Origin: Symsagittifera roscoffensis
Lineage: Eukaryota > Xenacoelomorpha > Acoela > Convolutidae
Length of the DNA stretch: 64,000 bases
Assembly (NCBI RefSeq): GCF_963678635.1
Contig: NW_026971055.1
Span: 1 to 64,000 of the forward strand
Direction of reading: 5' to 3'
The notes under the pieces were generated by a model. That model saw nothing but the letters and a program-made list of their open reading frames with translations. It had not been told where the DNA came from and did not search any database. This document shows positions 11,481 to 22,741 of this stretch, piece by piece. The translations under genes were made by a program, and so were the position numbers. Every line of letters starts with the position of its first letter. Position 1 is the first letter of the stretch.

Positions 11481-11497
11481 TGGCGCTCCATGGTGGG
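11481..11497 (+). promoter_or_regulatory. Candidate primer-binding site
   Basis: TGGCGCTCCATGGTGGG begins 12 bases after the candidate LTR end. It starts with TGG, as a sequence complementary to a tRNA 3' CCA must. Its complement has C at the place of tRNA position 61, as tRNAs do. I could not name the tRNA. A 12-base gap is longer than usual, so confidence is low. Confidence 0.3.
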
Positions 11498-13060
11498 CCT
11501 GTTAAAGGCATAAGACCACCATGATCAGCAAACATTTCAGCGACGAACACTCCGCTCCGGGAGTATGCCCGGATTAGAGGCCTCAAGGTTTTTTGTACTA
11601 GAGGGAAGGTGCCGACCCTCCGCCTAGTACCATTTAGCTTTTTAACTTTGTTATGACCGAAAATTCCGGAGGCCGAAGGGTTAGGTGGGAAGTCTAGAGG
11701 CCGCTTATCCCAAGGTCCCGGGACCAAAAACAATTAAAGAGAAAGCGTAAAACCGAACAAAAATAGTGTATAACCAAGAAAAAGTCAAAAATAAGTTATC
11801 TGAAAAGAAAAAATACAAAAAACAGTAAAAAATCCAAAAAACCCCAAAAACAATAAAAAAATATAAAGTGACAGTTTATATGTTATTTCCGGACAAGATG
11901 AGATCTGACCTTTCTATTTGTTGTTATTTCAGATTGATTCATATCATTTTTGATAGAGAGATCAAGTGATTTGGTGGCGGGTTAGGTACCCTCCCTTGAG
12001 TGTTTTATGAGCATTTAAGCACGTTAATGGCGGTTTTGCCGGTGACCGGAGGGTAGAGTGGCAAGCTGACCGACGTGTTCCAGACTCTACAGGGACATCA
12101 GGGACAACATTCACAACGACTGTTTCGTATCGTTGACATAGTTTTAGCATCGTTCGGGTACTATTTCATTAAAACTTAAGTGGTGGGGGGGGCACAATTG
12201 GCGCGGTCCGATTGCACCCTCCATCGATTGCGAATTTCCGAGTTAAGGGTCTTAATTCGGGTATTTTGGTGCAAACAATGGTATAGTATTATTGATTAAC
12301 GACTACTAATAGATAATCATCCTTATTATATGTTAATTGTCTCCTATTTAGACCCGAGAAACACCCCAATTTTGTCTAAAATTACTGATTTTCGACCAAA
12401 GTATCAAACACCAAAACTTAGATATCCGAGCTTTTCCGAACAGCAAACAGCCTTTAGACATGGAGTCACTACGTAGTTGGATCTCTCTTACTAAAGAAAC
12501 CGCGTGAAAAGGACTTAGCAGAAGTTGATAATTTTCCGATTTTTGTCAATCTGTTTTGAGGATTGAGTTTTTGAGTTTTTAGAGTTAGAGCAATGAAAGT
12601 TTTGCGTTAGGAATGTGCTAGCATAACGTGCTCGGTTGCCAGAGAGATTTTTGAGTAACCCTCCGAATAGCTCCATAGATAGAGCTAACGACTTAAAGAT
12701 AGGAAAAGAAAGGAATCGGAGGGTCCAAATTTGATAGTTTTTGGCCAAATTTTTCTTTCCAAACCAATTTTGGTCCGGTTTTTTGCAATATTCCAGTGCC
12801 GTACGGGGCCATTACGCTCGTTTCAATTGTTTTTAGGCGCTTTAACTGATAATTGCGGAAACGTTTTTCAGAACCTATATAGGTGGTGAAAAAAGGCCGA
12901 TTTGACGAACGTGTTTTTGGCAACTTCTCAAAGACTAGCCAACCGATCGGAATAATTTTGAAAGCATAAGTCGACGTTTTTGACCACTTTCCTGAACCGC
13001 AACCATTTTCGGGTTGATAATCTGAGGAAAGAAAAACTTTTTTTTATGTTGGTTCGGAGG
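11498..13060 (+). other. Untranslated leader of the large retroelement, first part
   Basis: There is no coding sequence here. It contains an A-rich stretch (11,725-11,870), a G8 run inside GTGGGGGGGGCAC (12,181-12,193) and, just after it, TTGGCGCGGTCCG. From about 12,650 the motif CCCTCCGAA and its complement begin to appear. The whole 11.5-14.5 kb interval lies between the candidate 5' LTR and the first gag codons. Confidence 0.4.
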
Positions 13061-13610
13061 ATCCAAATTTTAGGGAACCCTTCGAGCGGCAGAAATTTTT
13101 ACTAGATCACCTTTTTATTCTACTGGGAAGGTTGACCTAGTCAGCCACCATAGTTTTAAGTCAGTTAGTCCGCATTTGGAGGCTTTACAGTGGTAGAATA
13201 ATCCATTTTCTTGATTTTTGGGGAACCCTCCGAAGCAACCCTCCGGAGTCAGCTAAGCCTCTTAGCAAACCTCCTTAGTGGAAATTTTCCACGAAACCCT
13301 CCGAAGAAGTTAAAACAACTCCCCACAGAGAATTTGGTTGGTTTTGAAACTTTCTGAGACTAATTAGAGCCCCTCCTAAGTGAGATTTGATAAAATTTGA
13401 AATTTTGAAGGAACCCTCTGAAGTAGCCCTCCGGAGCGTAATAAGCTTCTTATTGAGCCTCCTTAGTGAGTTATAGGGGACCCTCCGAAGTCACTTGGGT
13501 GACTAAGGTGCCCTGCGAAGTAACCCTCCGAAGTAGGCTAAGTGTCTTAACAACCCTCCGAAGTAACCCTCCGGAGTGACTTGAGCCTCTTAACAACCTT
13601 CCTTATTGAA
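13061..13610 (+). repeat. Degenerate array of the motif ACCCTCCGAAGTA
   Basis: At least ten copies of (A)ACCCTCCG(A/G)AG occur between 13,066 and 13,590, often in adjacent pairs such as CCGAAGTAACCCTCCGGAGT. They are separated by variable AT-rich or CTTAG-containing spacers. A few further copies or complements lie at 12,658, 12,717 and 13,049. The array is strand-biased (CCCTCC on the plus strand) and lies in the leader of the large retroelement. Confidence 0.8.
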
Positions 13611-13813
13611 AACTTAGGGATACTTTCTGGGCAATTTGAGCAACTAAAATATGCATTTAGAGTCGGAATAAAAGATCAAATGCCAACGGGCGTGCATATT
13701 AGAATTACAGGAGACCATTTGACCCGGAAACTTGTGATTAACTTTGGATTCTAGATCGGGTCTATCAGAAGAACCCGAACCAGGTTTTTTTTCGATTGTT
13801 ATTTTGGTTGTGT

Positions 13814-14165
13814 GGTTGCCTTGAGCTACTCAATAGGAAAGCTCGGGCAATCCGGGAGCACATAAAAGAAGACCTCGGTGAGTGTATTAGGCAAATACAC
13901 ACTCATTTGAGAAGAAAAAACTGTTCCCTGCTCTCGTGCACGTGGGGCATCCCGGCTGTGGGAGATCTTTTTCATAGACTTTAGAAGTTTTCGATCAGAG
14001 GTTGTCTTGAGCTACTTAGTAGGACAGCTCGGGCAATTGCATGACACCTACAAGAAGACCTCGGTGAGTGTAATAGGCAAAAACACACTCACTTGAGAAG
14101 ACTGTGTCCTGGACTTCGTTCTTTTGGAGTGTTCCAATTGAGGGAAGTCTTTTTCTCTAAGACTA
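13814..14165 (+). repeat. Two tandem copies of a ~186-bp structured leader repeat
   Basis: Copy 1 starts at 13,814 and copy 2 at 14,000, with clear identity through GACCTCGGTGAGTGT and ACACACTCA(T/C)TTGAGAAGA. Both keep the same hairpins. Hairpin 1 is CTTGAGCT (13,820-13,827; 14,006-14,013) with AGCTCGGG (13,840-13,847; 14,026-14,033), eight pairs when G-U is allowed. Hairpin 2 is GTGTATT/AATACAC (13,882-13,900) in copy 1 and GTGAGTGT/ACACTCAC (14,064-14,092) in copy 2. The first copy also carries a 62-codon open frame, probably accidental. Confidence 0.75.
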
Positions 14166-14577
14166 ATTTTTATTTATCTATTCCTAAATCATCACTGCTC
14201 TTTTACAAAAGAATGTTTGATTTTAACAAAGCAGTGATTTGATACGAATGTGGCGGTAAAAATGATACTGAAGAAAAGTCGCTGTCACCTTTAGGATGTT
14301 CTTATCTGATTATAAATTGTGTTTTGTGTATTGGTCATAACTTGTGAAAATTTTCTGATACTGTTATACTAGATAACTTTGTGGTGTTAGCATTATCTTA
14401 ATAATAAGCAAGCCTTGAGTGTATCTTTAGTCACTAGCATCATCACCAGGTGATCAAAGGAATATTTTTGATAATGAGGAAGTTGAGTAGGCAAGGTTAA
14501 GTAAATTGTTTTAAACTTGTTTGCGGTACGTGTGCGTTGTCGTCAATTTGTACGAAAACTACTATTTATTACAAAAC
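14166..14577. other. AT-rich leader, last part, before gag
   Basis: AT-rich and without a recognised feature. Base composition shifts sharply to more GC-rich coding sequence at about 14,578. Confidence 0.5.
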
Positions 14578-16690
14578 ATGCAGTGTAGAGACTCGTTAGG
14601 ATTGACGACCAGGACTCCCAGGCTAAGCACGGGAAGCACGCAAAAGTTTAAAACTAGGCGTAGCCAATCTTCGTTTAGCAGCGTTTCCTACGTTTTTGAT
14701 GATAACGGAGCGACCAAAGGTCAAGCTGGTCTTTGAGAGAGCGGAATGAAACTGAGAAGCGAGAAAAACCTCGATGGCAATCAAGGGAGAAGTGTTGAGG
14801 CCGGACCGACGAGCGAAACCCTTATAGACCCCTTCGAGGAAGGGGAACAAACGCTGATCCGACCCGATTTTGAGCCAGGCGAGGACTTTGAACAGGAGGA
14901 GGTTGAAAGAAGGGAGGAGGCCTCGGAGTGTTACGAGGTCAAACCGAGATAAGAATTTTTGCTCAGGGAAATGTCCAAATCAGAGACTAGGAGCAACAAG
15001 TGGAGAAAAGAACGATCATCTCTAGTCAAGCAGAGCAAGAATTCGATGATGTCAATACCGAGTGAAGAACAAACGAGCTCGAAAACCAAGAAAAGCTGGA
15101 AGTCTTTGTACGACGAGCGCTTGGCGTCACTACAAACTGAAGGTTTATCTTCCAGTAAAGACCATCTGGAGATAGCTCATCCGGATGTGGACTTCACGCC
15201 GTACCCAAGAGATGATAAGAGCAGGAAAGCGTTGTCCAAATCGCCGACCAGTCCGATCTCTGATTGGATAACCGTAGGAGTGTCCTCGACGTTCGACAGG
15301 TTGATGATGTCGATGGAAACACATGAGGGCGGCGCGTCATCAAGTACCAGGCTACAACCCCAGTTGACCTCATCTTCTCTGGGTCTCACCCCGGTAACGG
15401 GGGCGGCTGGCGATATAAGTGACATTTTTGCTGTCGTAAGGACAGGCCTTGAAGAGCTGCAACGAGACATGACTAAGAGAATAGATCGAGTCGAGGAGAA
15501 AGCTCACCAGGGTCAACAGAAATTGCGAGTTGAGCTAACGAACGTGAAGTCGCAGGCGAGAGTCGATCAGGCTCAATTGTTTCGTAACACCGCTCAATGC
15601 CTAACGGAGAGCTTGGCTCAAGCAACTAAGGAGTCGGAAGAAAGAAAACTTAGTATGACAAGAGAGATCGAGCGACTGCTAACGATCACGATAATACCTA
15701 TGCTGTTATGTTGACTAGCCTGGAAAAAAGTTGGATGCCAAATCTGATCTGATGATGCGGAAGCTTGACGAGATCTTGAGCGGGGGTAATCCGGAGGAGC
15801 ATTCCGCCCCAAGGGAGCGCTCACGTCAGCAAATGATGGAGACGGAGCACACAGCTATGCCGGAGCTCAGAAAGTTCGAGAACGACTTACGAATCTAAGT
15901 ATAGGGAGCGGCCCATGGCAGCCCCATAGAGTCTAGGTTGGACAAACCCGGTCCCGCCGGAGGCGGATGCCACCCCAGAGACACGATTGCCCACTGTACC
16001 ACAAGTCAGATCAATGCCAGATCTGACTACAGTCTCGAAGGACACAACGATGTATGCTTAGATGTTTGAGCCTCTGAATACATCCCTTGAAACATTCATC
16101 ATCAAGCTCTCGAAGTCAACCGAGAGAGGAGAGAGGTCATGGACACTCAAAAAGCCGAAATCATACAAGGACGAGTCAGATGGCTGCATCGAAATTTGGA
16201 TAGAGGTGATGAAGTTACCTTTTGAAGAAGAGAACCTCTCAAAGAAACAGGAATGCAGCGCATTGACAAGCAACCTGGAGTTTACCGCCCAAAAGTTGTG
16301 TAATGGCGAAAAGGTCGAATGAACGAGACAGCGCTCGCAAGATATTTGACAACTGGCTGAATCGCTTCGGCTCTGGTGTGCAAGGACATCAGGCTATGGT
16401 GAAGTTCGAAAAGAGGCGTCAAAGATATGACAAATCCAAAGACAAGTTATTGGACGACCTGGAACTACTCAGAAGGAGAAGCAATCCTGATGAGAGAATA
16501 TCGGAGCGAAACTTGGCGATTGCCTCGAAGTTCATGGATGGAGTAAAGACTGAGGAGCTAAAAACCATGTTAGCCCCACACTTCACCCTGTCGCTTGACC
16601 ATGTACCCACGCCGGATGATTTGCGTATGAAGTCGCGCGAATATTTGCTCATAAAACCGAGGGCGCAAAACCGTTACAGCAATTATAGCT
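14578..16690 (+). pseudogene. gag-like gene, copy A (N-terminus, coiled coil, capsid-like region)
   Basis: The start is placed at ATG 14,578 because coding-like composition begins there. The same frame is interrupted by TGA 14,734-14,736 and TAA 14,950-14,952 and stays open to 15,712. It encodes a basic/Ser-rich start, a very acidic segment (14,820-14,950), a Lys/Ser-rich segment, and a long predicted coiled coil (about 15,440-15,680; heptad-like LEELQRDMTKRIDRVEEK). A one-base loss near 15,680 breaks the frame. A helical, capsid-like region follows (16,062-16,320 and 16,303-16,692). Here copy A has an extra A near 16,292 that copy B lacks. Identification as gag rests on position before pol and overall character. 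No CCHC zinc knuckle is present. The 13.6-kb duplication begins inside this gene, at 14,742. Confidence 0.65.
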
Positions 16691-17524
16691 AACGAACGTG
16701 AAGTCGCAGGCGAGAATCGATCAGGCTCAATTGATTCGTAACACCGATCAATGCCTAGCGGAGAGCTTGGCTCGAGCAACTAAGGAGCCAGAAGAAAGAG
16801 AAATTAGGATGACAAGAGAGATCGAGCGACTGCTGAACGATCACGATAATACCTATGCTCATACGATGACTAGCCTGGAAAAAAGGATGGATGCCAAATC
16901 TGATCTGATGTTGCTGAAGCTTGTCGAGATCTTAAACGGGGGTAATCGGGAGGAGCGTTCCGCCCCAAGGGAGCGCTCACGCCAGCAAATGATGGAGACG
17001 GAGCACGCAGTTATGCCGGGGCCCAGCAAAGTTCGAGAACGAATTACGAATCTAAGCATAGGGAGCGGCCCAGGGCAGCCCCATTGAGGCCAGATTGGAC
17101 AAACCCGGTCCCGCCGGAGGCGGATGCCACCCCGGAGACACGATTGCCCACTGTGCCACAAGTCAGATCAGTGCTAGATCTGACCACAGTCTCGCAGGAC
17201 ACAACGTTGTATGCTTCGATGTTTGAACCTCTGAATAGATCCCTTGAAACAATATCACCAAGCTCTCAAATTCAACCGAGAGAGGAGAGAGGTCAAGGAG
17301 GACATTCAAAAAGCCGAAGTCATACATGGACGAGTCAGACGGCTGCATTTATACTTGGATTGAGGTGAAGAAGTTACCTTTTGAAGAATAGAATCTCTCA
17401 AAGAAACACGAACGCAGCGCAATGAAAAGCAACCTGGGGGTACCGCCCTAAGTTGTGTAATGGCGAAGAGGTCGAGTGAACGAGACAGCGTTCGCAAGAT
17501 ATTCGACATCTTGCCGAATCGCTC
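15537..17524 (+). repeat. Internal 1,154-bp tandem duplication within gag (copy A)
   Basis: The sequence from AACGAACGTGAAGTCGCAGG at 15,537 is repeated from 16,691 (offset 1,154), covering the coiled-coil end, the linker and the capsid-like region. The second repeat ends at about 17,524, where it jumps to the post-protease linker of pol. The last ~320 bp of the first repeat (16,368-16,690) have no counterpart. The two repeats differ by a few percent, so this event predates the 13.6-kb duplication. The same structure is present in copy B. Confidence 0.9.
16691..17524 (+). pseudogene. Second partial gag copy, joined to pol (copy A)
   Basis: The coiled-coil part is open at 16,698-17,085 and here keeps the frame that is broken in the first repeat (EIERLLNDHDNTYAH). 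A Pro-rich linker follows (17,084-17,366) and a decayed capsid segment to about 17,524. There the sequence passes directly into residues normally found after the aspartic protease (ALDDGLIRIKDQE at about 17,524). The deletion removed the gag C-terminus, any zinc knuckle and the D-T/S-G protease. No DTG/DSG-containing protease segment is seen anywhere in the unit. Confidence 0.7.
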
Positions 17525-19619
17525 TCGACGACGGGTTGATCAGGATCAAAGATCAGGAGAGGAACTATGAAAAGAAACTTCTTAATAAGACCTTAATTAA
17601 CCAGGCAAAGGCGTCAATTTTTCTGAATCAAAAAGTTAGATTGAAGCCAAGCCAAGCCATACTAGCGAAGTTTATGATGAGGAGCTTGAATGAAAACAGT
17701 AATGACAGACAGTTGAGTCTGGTACCAAATCCAAACAGTAAGAGCTCAGCTTTTTTGGGAAGAAGCTTCTCACTCACTCAGAGCGGACTGTGTGTGAGTA
17801 TGTTGTTGAACACAGAAGGAACCACAGTGACAATACAGAGGGGAAAGAAATTTGGCTACGCCTTGCCTCTGATGACAGACTTTCGGAGTGTGGAGAACTT
17901 GAAAAAGTTTGATGTAACTAAATGTTCCTTCCTTGCACCCGGACCAGGAGTGTGTACTGAAGAGAATAAATGAATTTAAATTTAACTTCTAAGAAATTGT
18001 TTTCAATGAAGTCGGAGACAGATGTTGTTCGAATTTGTTCGGTTGTCTAGTTGTTCGAATTTTCCCGAGAGACTAACAGAAACAGAGTTAGCAGCAAATT
18101 AAAATGTCCTGCCCGAGATAAAACATCTGAAGGGTAAATTATCGGACAAAGAACTAAATTTGCTTACGGCGGTGCTAAATCGGAATGCATACGTTTTTTC
18201 GAGTCATAAGGCCGATATAGAATGGTGCAATTTTGTAGAACACGAGATTGAGATAGAAGAGGGCTCGGTACCTCATAGGGAAGGGGCGAGGAGTTTGACC
18301 CCACTTAACTCAGAAGCGTGCAGGAAAGAAATCGAGATTTTAATGGAGTACGACTTGATTGAGCCATCGAAGTCCCAGTGGGCTTGTGACGTGGCCAGGG
18401 CCGAGAAGAAACGGGCAACTCAAGTTGTTTTTGAGATTTCCGTTACCTGAATGCAGTGACGATAAAGGACGCATACCCGATTCCCTGCATCGATGAGAGC
18501 CTTTCCACGCTGGGGGACGCGAAGTTCTTTCGACGTTGGATTTGGGCTCTGCGTTCTGGCAAGTGCCAGTCAGGTGCAAGATCGGCAGAAAACGGGCTTC
18601 GCGTGCGAGCTGGGATTGTTCCAGTGGAAGAAGATGCCGTTCGGATTGTGCAACGCGACGTCCTTATTCCAGCGAATAATGGCCCAGGCACTCACAATAG
18701 TAACAAACAAATACGGGAACCTCATCTGGTGTTACGTCGATGATGTCGTAATAGCAACACCAACCTGGAGGATCATATAGAGAGGTTGAATGAAGTGTTC
18801 ACTTGCATGAAACAAGCGGGCCTGAAGTGTAAACTCTCCAAGTGTGAAATCCTCAGAGACTCAATAAAGTATCTGAGCCGCCTTGTGGATAAGCATGGAG
18901 AAAGACCGGATCCTGAAGCGGTCGAAGCGGTCTTGACCTGAAAGGCGCCTAACACAGACGCGCAAATGATGAGCAATTTGGGATTTTCTAAATATTATCG
19001 AGAGCTCATCAAGGGATACGCCGATAAGATATACTCTAAGCAGCAGTTGATGAGAAACAAGGGTAAAAAATTCACTTGGACTGATGACGCACAAGTTTCA
19101 TTTGACAATATTAAACGCGAACTTTGCGAGGCACCGGTCCCCGGCATGCCAACAGAGAAGGTGATGTGTGTGTTAGACACGGATGTATCAGTGGTTGCGA
19201 TATCGGGCATAATTCACCAGGAGCAGGAAAGGAACGGGAGAACGGTTCTCCGTCCGATAGCCTATGTAAGTAAGATCCTGAGCGATACCGAAATGAAGTA
19301 TGGTGCGCCAAAAGCGGAAAAGTTCGCGGTGATATTTTTCGTGGGAAAAAACAGAGCCTTCTTGGGGAGTGGTCCCTTTAAGTTGCGTGTGGATAGTCGT
19401 GCTCTTGCCCGGCTGAAAACCTATTCGATGGATCAAAGTTATATTGGTCGTTGGATCGTGCGCCTGGACCGATACCACTCGATCATAGAGCACTGTACCC
19501 GTGACAAGCACCAGAACGCTGACAGCCTCAGTAAAAATACAGAGTTCAACAAGCGATTAGAAGAGAAGCAGGCTAACCAAGCAAAAATCACAGACGGATT
19601 TTCATTCCTAGATAAGTAG
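17525..19619 (+). pseudogene. Ty3/gypsy reverse transcriptase and RNase H, copy A
   Basis: The pre-RT linker is open at 17,476-17,971. RT fingers (18,160-18,448) are followed by a frameshifted palm that still shows IKDAYPIPCIDE, FACELGLFQWKKMPFGLCNAT and the YVDD motif (18,733-18,744). The first catalytic aspartate region is destroyed by a deletion near 18,530 that turned the LDLGSAF-type stretch out of frame. The thumb is interrupted by TGA at about 18,939. RNase H lies in a long open frame (18,966-19,617) with LDTDVS, the Glu in DTEMKYGAPKAE, VDSRAL and QNADSLS. All four acidic positions of RNase H can therefore be seen. Retroviral-type pol; it would copy element RNA to DNA in virus-like particles, but this copy cannot make a working RT. 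Confidence 0.92.
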
Positions 19620-19694
19620 ACCTAGGATAAACTAATACTCACTAGGTGGCCAGACAAGTCAGGGCACCCCATACTAGGACACCCTGAACTTCCG

Positions 19695-20660
19695 GTGGAG
19701 ACGTCCGCTGAGATAAAGGTTTTGGCCAGGGGTGAGCCTGTTCCTCTGGATCTGCTAGTCCGATCCAATCTGGTACAGCAAGAGCTTACCAGGTTGGGTA
19801 TAAACAGCATAGCCCTGCAAAATAGGACAGTGAAAATGGCGCCTGACGTCATGGCGAAGCTCCGTGACTTAATAGATGGGAAGTGGATAGGCATGATTGT
19901 GATTGGATGGAAACCATGCAGTGGTTGACCGTCACTGAGAGAACAGAGAAGAGGCCAGTGACCATTCGCAGTCGAGGCGTTGAACGGGATTGCCGGTCGA
20001 TAGTGAAACAGCTGGCGAACTCAATGCCGAAAGAGGTCTTACTGAGGACTTCGTTCACAGAACATTGGACATCAACCCAGGTCCAAGCCACTGAAGAAGT
20101 CAGATTCAAGTCGAAATCCATCTTCGCGAGAAGAGTACATTTCACGGATGCAAGGGAAGAGTATGAGCCGAGTTCGGATTGTTCATCCGGACAGGAGACA
20201 ATGTCCGGGTAGTCAGACACTTTCGAGCCCGTACAGGACGACTTCTCCGGGGAGACAGTGTTAGGAGATTGCGATTCATTCCTTATTGGTGGAATGGAAA
20301 CAGCACGGGCTGGACCGGGAATTGCATCAGGACCCGGACAGAGACAGGTATTCCTCCGATGAGGATGGCACTATACTGAATAATGCCGCAGATGGGCTTG
20401 AACTGATAGCAATGTCGAAACGCCCAACCAAATTACTACCACATGGTACGGTCGTTCGTACCAACTTGGAGCCATCTGTGCAGGAGGCAACACCTTTGAA
20501 GAAGATATGGTGTGTCAAGTTTATGGATGATGCTCATGCCCCGGAGGTAATAATCGAACAATTGAACGTGGTTAAGACGTATCTGAAAGCCAGATACCGG
20601 CTCTCGGATCTCCTAAGAGCTCAACCAAATGACAGAATGACGAGCAATCTAAAGAGATGA
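19695..20660 (+). pseudogene. RNase H-integrase connection region of pol, copy A
   Basis: Three overlapping open pieces (19,695-19,926; 19,883-20,210; 20,286-20,658) together encode an acidic, Glu/Asp/Ser-rich connector. Recognisable segments are LARGEPVPLDLLVRSNLVQQ near its start and TLEPSVQEATPLKKIWCVKF-like sequence near its end. Two frameshifts (about 19,890 and 20,215) separate the pieces. Such long connectors between RNase H and integrase are unusual for Ty3/gypsy elements, where integrase normally follows RNase H closely. Confidence 0.7.
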
Positions 20661-20714
20661 ATCGAGTATAAAACACTTGACAAAGGATATTTAGAGGAAG
20701 ACAGCTATAAGATA

Positions 20715-22456
20715 TTGAAGCAATTTTACATCAAGAGAAAGGAATTGTTGTACCTGAAGAAAGACGGAATCGTAGGCTGTAAACGCAAGGAAGAGCACAA
20801 GGTCCTTTACAAGTATAATTCGATAGTGTTTTCACAGTTATACCAGACTGAAATGTTCTTTCGTTCACATGATCAGATGGGCCATCAAGGCGTGGACAAA
20901 GTGTACAACAGGATACAGAAACGATTCGAATGGCCTGGTTTGAAGACGGCTTGTGAGAAGTGGATCTCGGCATGCCTGTCATGCCAGCAGGCGAAGGACC
21001 CCAGGAAGCTAAGATTCCCCCTGCAGTCAATAGTGTCATCGGGATTGAACGAAGTAATGCAAATTGATCATAAGAAGATATGCATGAAAGCCACAGGCTA
21101 CAATCAAGTGCTGGTAATAATGGATCATTTCACGAAATATGCAGAGGCAGCCCCCTGCATGAGAGCATCAGCGGAAGAAACATGCGATCACTTGATAAAT
21201 GTGTGGATAGCCAGGCACGGCTGCCCCATTACATTCCAATCAGACAATGGCATAGCATTCGTGGATGATCTCACGAAGGATTTAATGCAGAGGTCGCAGG
21301 TGACACAGGCCCACAGACGAATGGCCTAGCTGAAAGGCAAAATCGCACGTTGGTATCCATGTTGATAAATTATTGCTCACGCTACATGGATGACTGGGAT
21401 AGACACTTGCCGCAAGTGATGGGCGCTTACAACAGCAGAGAGCATTCCACCACGGGAATAAGTCCACATATGCTAACTGGTCACGAAAAAGCTCTTCCGT
21501 TAACGATCTTCTACCCTGAGTATAAAGGGAAGAAAACAGCACCGCAAACGTACGTGCGTAGTGTTTTTAGAAGGCAGCAGGACCTCAATTGCTTATGCAG
21601 GAGGAACACGCAACAGGCGCAAATTAGACAAAAACAAAATTTGATGAAAGGACTGCAGAGGCAAAAGCCTACTCGATTGGCGATTATGTCTGGATGTTCC
21701 AGGAAGTAGTTCCACCAAAAGGAACCAAAAAATTACTGAAAGAATGGCGTGGTCCATTTCAAATAACAGAAGTGCACCAAGGAGGTCGTTTTCATCGATT
21801 GATCACCGGACGAGCAGCTCATTACGAAAATATCAAACCCCACAATGCCTCATCAGAGGACTGGTGCATCCCAGCTGACAAGAGGGAGACTATTTGATAG
21901 TGGATCCTGCTTGTGAAGTGAATGAAAGGGTTAAGCGCGACAAAAACGACGGGAAAGAGGTGGTAGATAATTGCGATCTGCCACTGGATCTGGAGTTGAC
22001 CGAGCGATTGGAAGTGGACGACGAAACTCTACCTTATGCCGAAGAGGACTGGGACTGCCCAGAAGAAATTTGACAAAGGAACACAGCCTGACCTTCCTTT
22101 CACCATGGAGACACGGCAGGGCAAGAAAGGAGGGAACAAGAAAAAGTACAATCCGTATGGCGAGAATTTCGTCATAGACAGGATAGTTTTAAGCAATATG
22201 ATGGACTCGCCGGTGGGACTGGATGAAGTAGCGGTACCACGAGAGATCGACTTAGTCAATGACATGGATCAAGATTGGATGGACGATCGCTCCGAACCAG
22301 AAGTAGAGTTCGAACCAGAGGTGGAGCAGACTCATGAGCAAGAATTAACGAACTTGCGAGGGCTAGAATGGCTCCATGATCTGCCGGCAGACCCTAATGA
22401 GACAATCTTGACAATTCAGGATACGTCAAGACGGCAGCAAATACGTCAGCCATGAC
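20715..22456 (+). pseudogene. Ty3/gypsy integrase with GPY/F module and acidic tail, copy A
   Basis: The frame 20,715-21,327 holds the zinc-binding motif (HDQMGH, then CLSC) and the DDE core. The core has the first Asp in MQIDHKK, then MDHFTKYAEA, and the second Asp in FQSDNG. A short deletion near 21,310 shifts the frame, and the third acidic residue (NGLAERQNRT) is read in another phase. The core continues at 21,350-21,707, and the GPY/F module (LLKEWRGPFQITEV) is at 21,694-21,895. An acidic tail follows, open at 22,036-22,453, ending WLHDLPADPNE and a short decayed segment. No chromodomain is seen. The tail appears to have led into the macrodomain downstream, after a 290-bp decayed stretch. 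Confidence 0.9.
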
Positions 22457-22534
22457 AATACCGAGTCCAATTGGGTCGCTCCAGATGGTCCTCTTTGCGT
22501 TCCGGAATCCAACCTCGATCTGCTCGATTTTCGG

Positions 22535-22741
22535 CGATCGACGGGGACGTCGATGGATAATTTTGTCCGGGGAGTGGCGTAGGACTCACCCACACCAAAA
22601 ATCTGGTCATTAAATTAATTAAAATTGTTAAATCGGAGAACTGGAAACGGAGGGCGAAATTTCTAAAAAAAACCACCTTTTGGACAAATTTTTGAAACTT
22701 ATTTTGACCTACCGAACCGTTAATCAAACAATGTCGTCATA
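22535..22741 (+). other. Decayed tail between integrase gene and macrodomain, with PPT/LTR-start-like motif (copy A)
   Basis: The segment 22,535-22,575 (GCGATCGACGGGGACGTCGA, then a spacer and TGTCCGGGGAGT from 22,564) closely resembles 44,524-44,561, where it marks the start of the right LTR-like repeat. In copy A it can also be read as decayed coding sequence. An AT-rich, stop-filled stretch with an A8 run follows. The same is present at 36,151-36,357. Confidence 0.5.

Noticed and set aside
12181..12215. G8 run followed by TTGGCGCGGTCCG as a polypurine tract and primer-binding site
   Set aside because: It is not next to any LTR end, and its complement does not keep the conserved tRNA T-arm positions. 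The candidate at 11,481 fits better.
16487..16512. CTGATGAG ... CGAAAC, as in a hammerhead ribozyme core
   Set aside because: The 12 bases between the two boxes cannot form stem II, the third strand with the cleavage triplet is not seen, and the sequence lies inside the gag coding frame (NPDERISERN).
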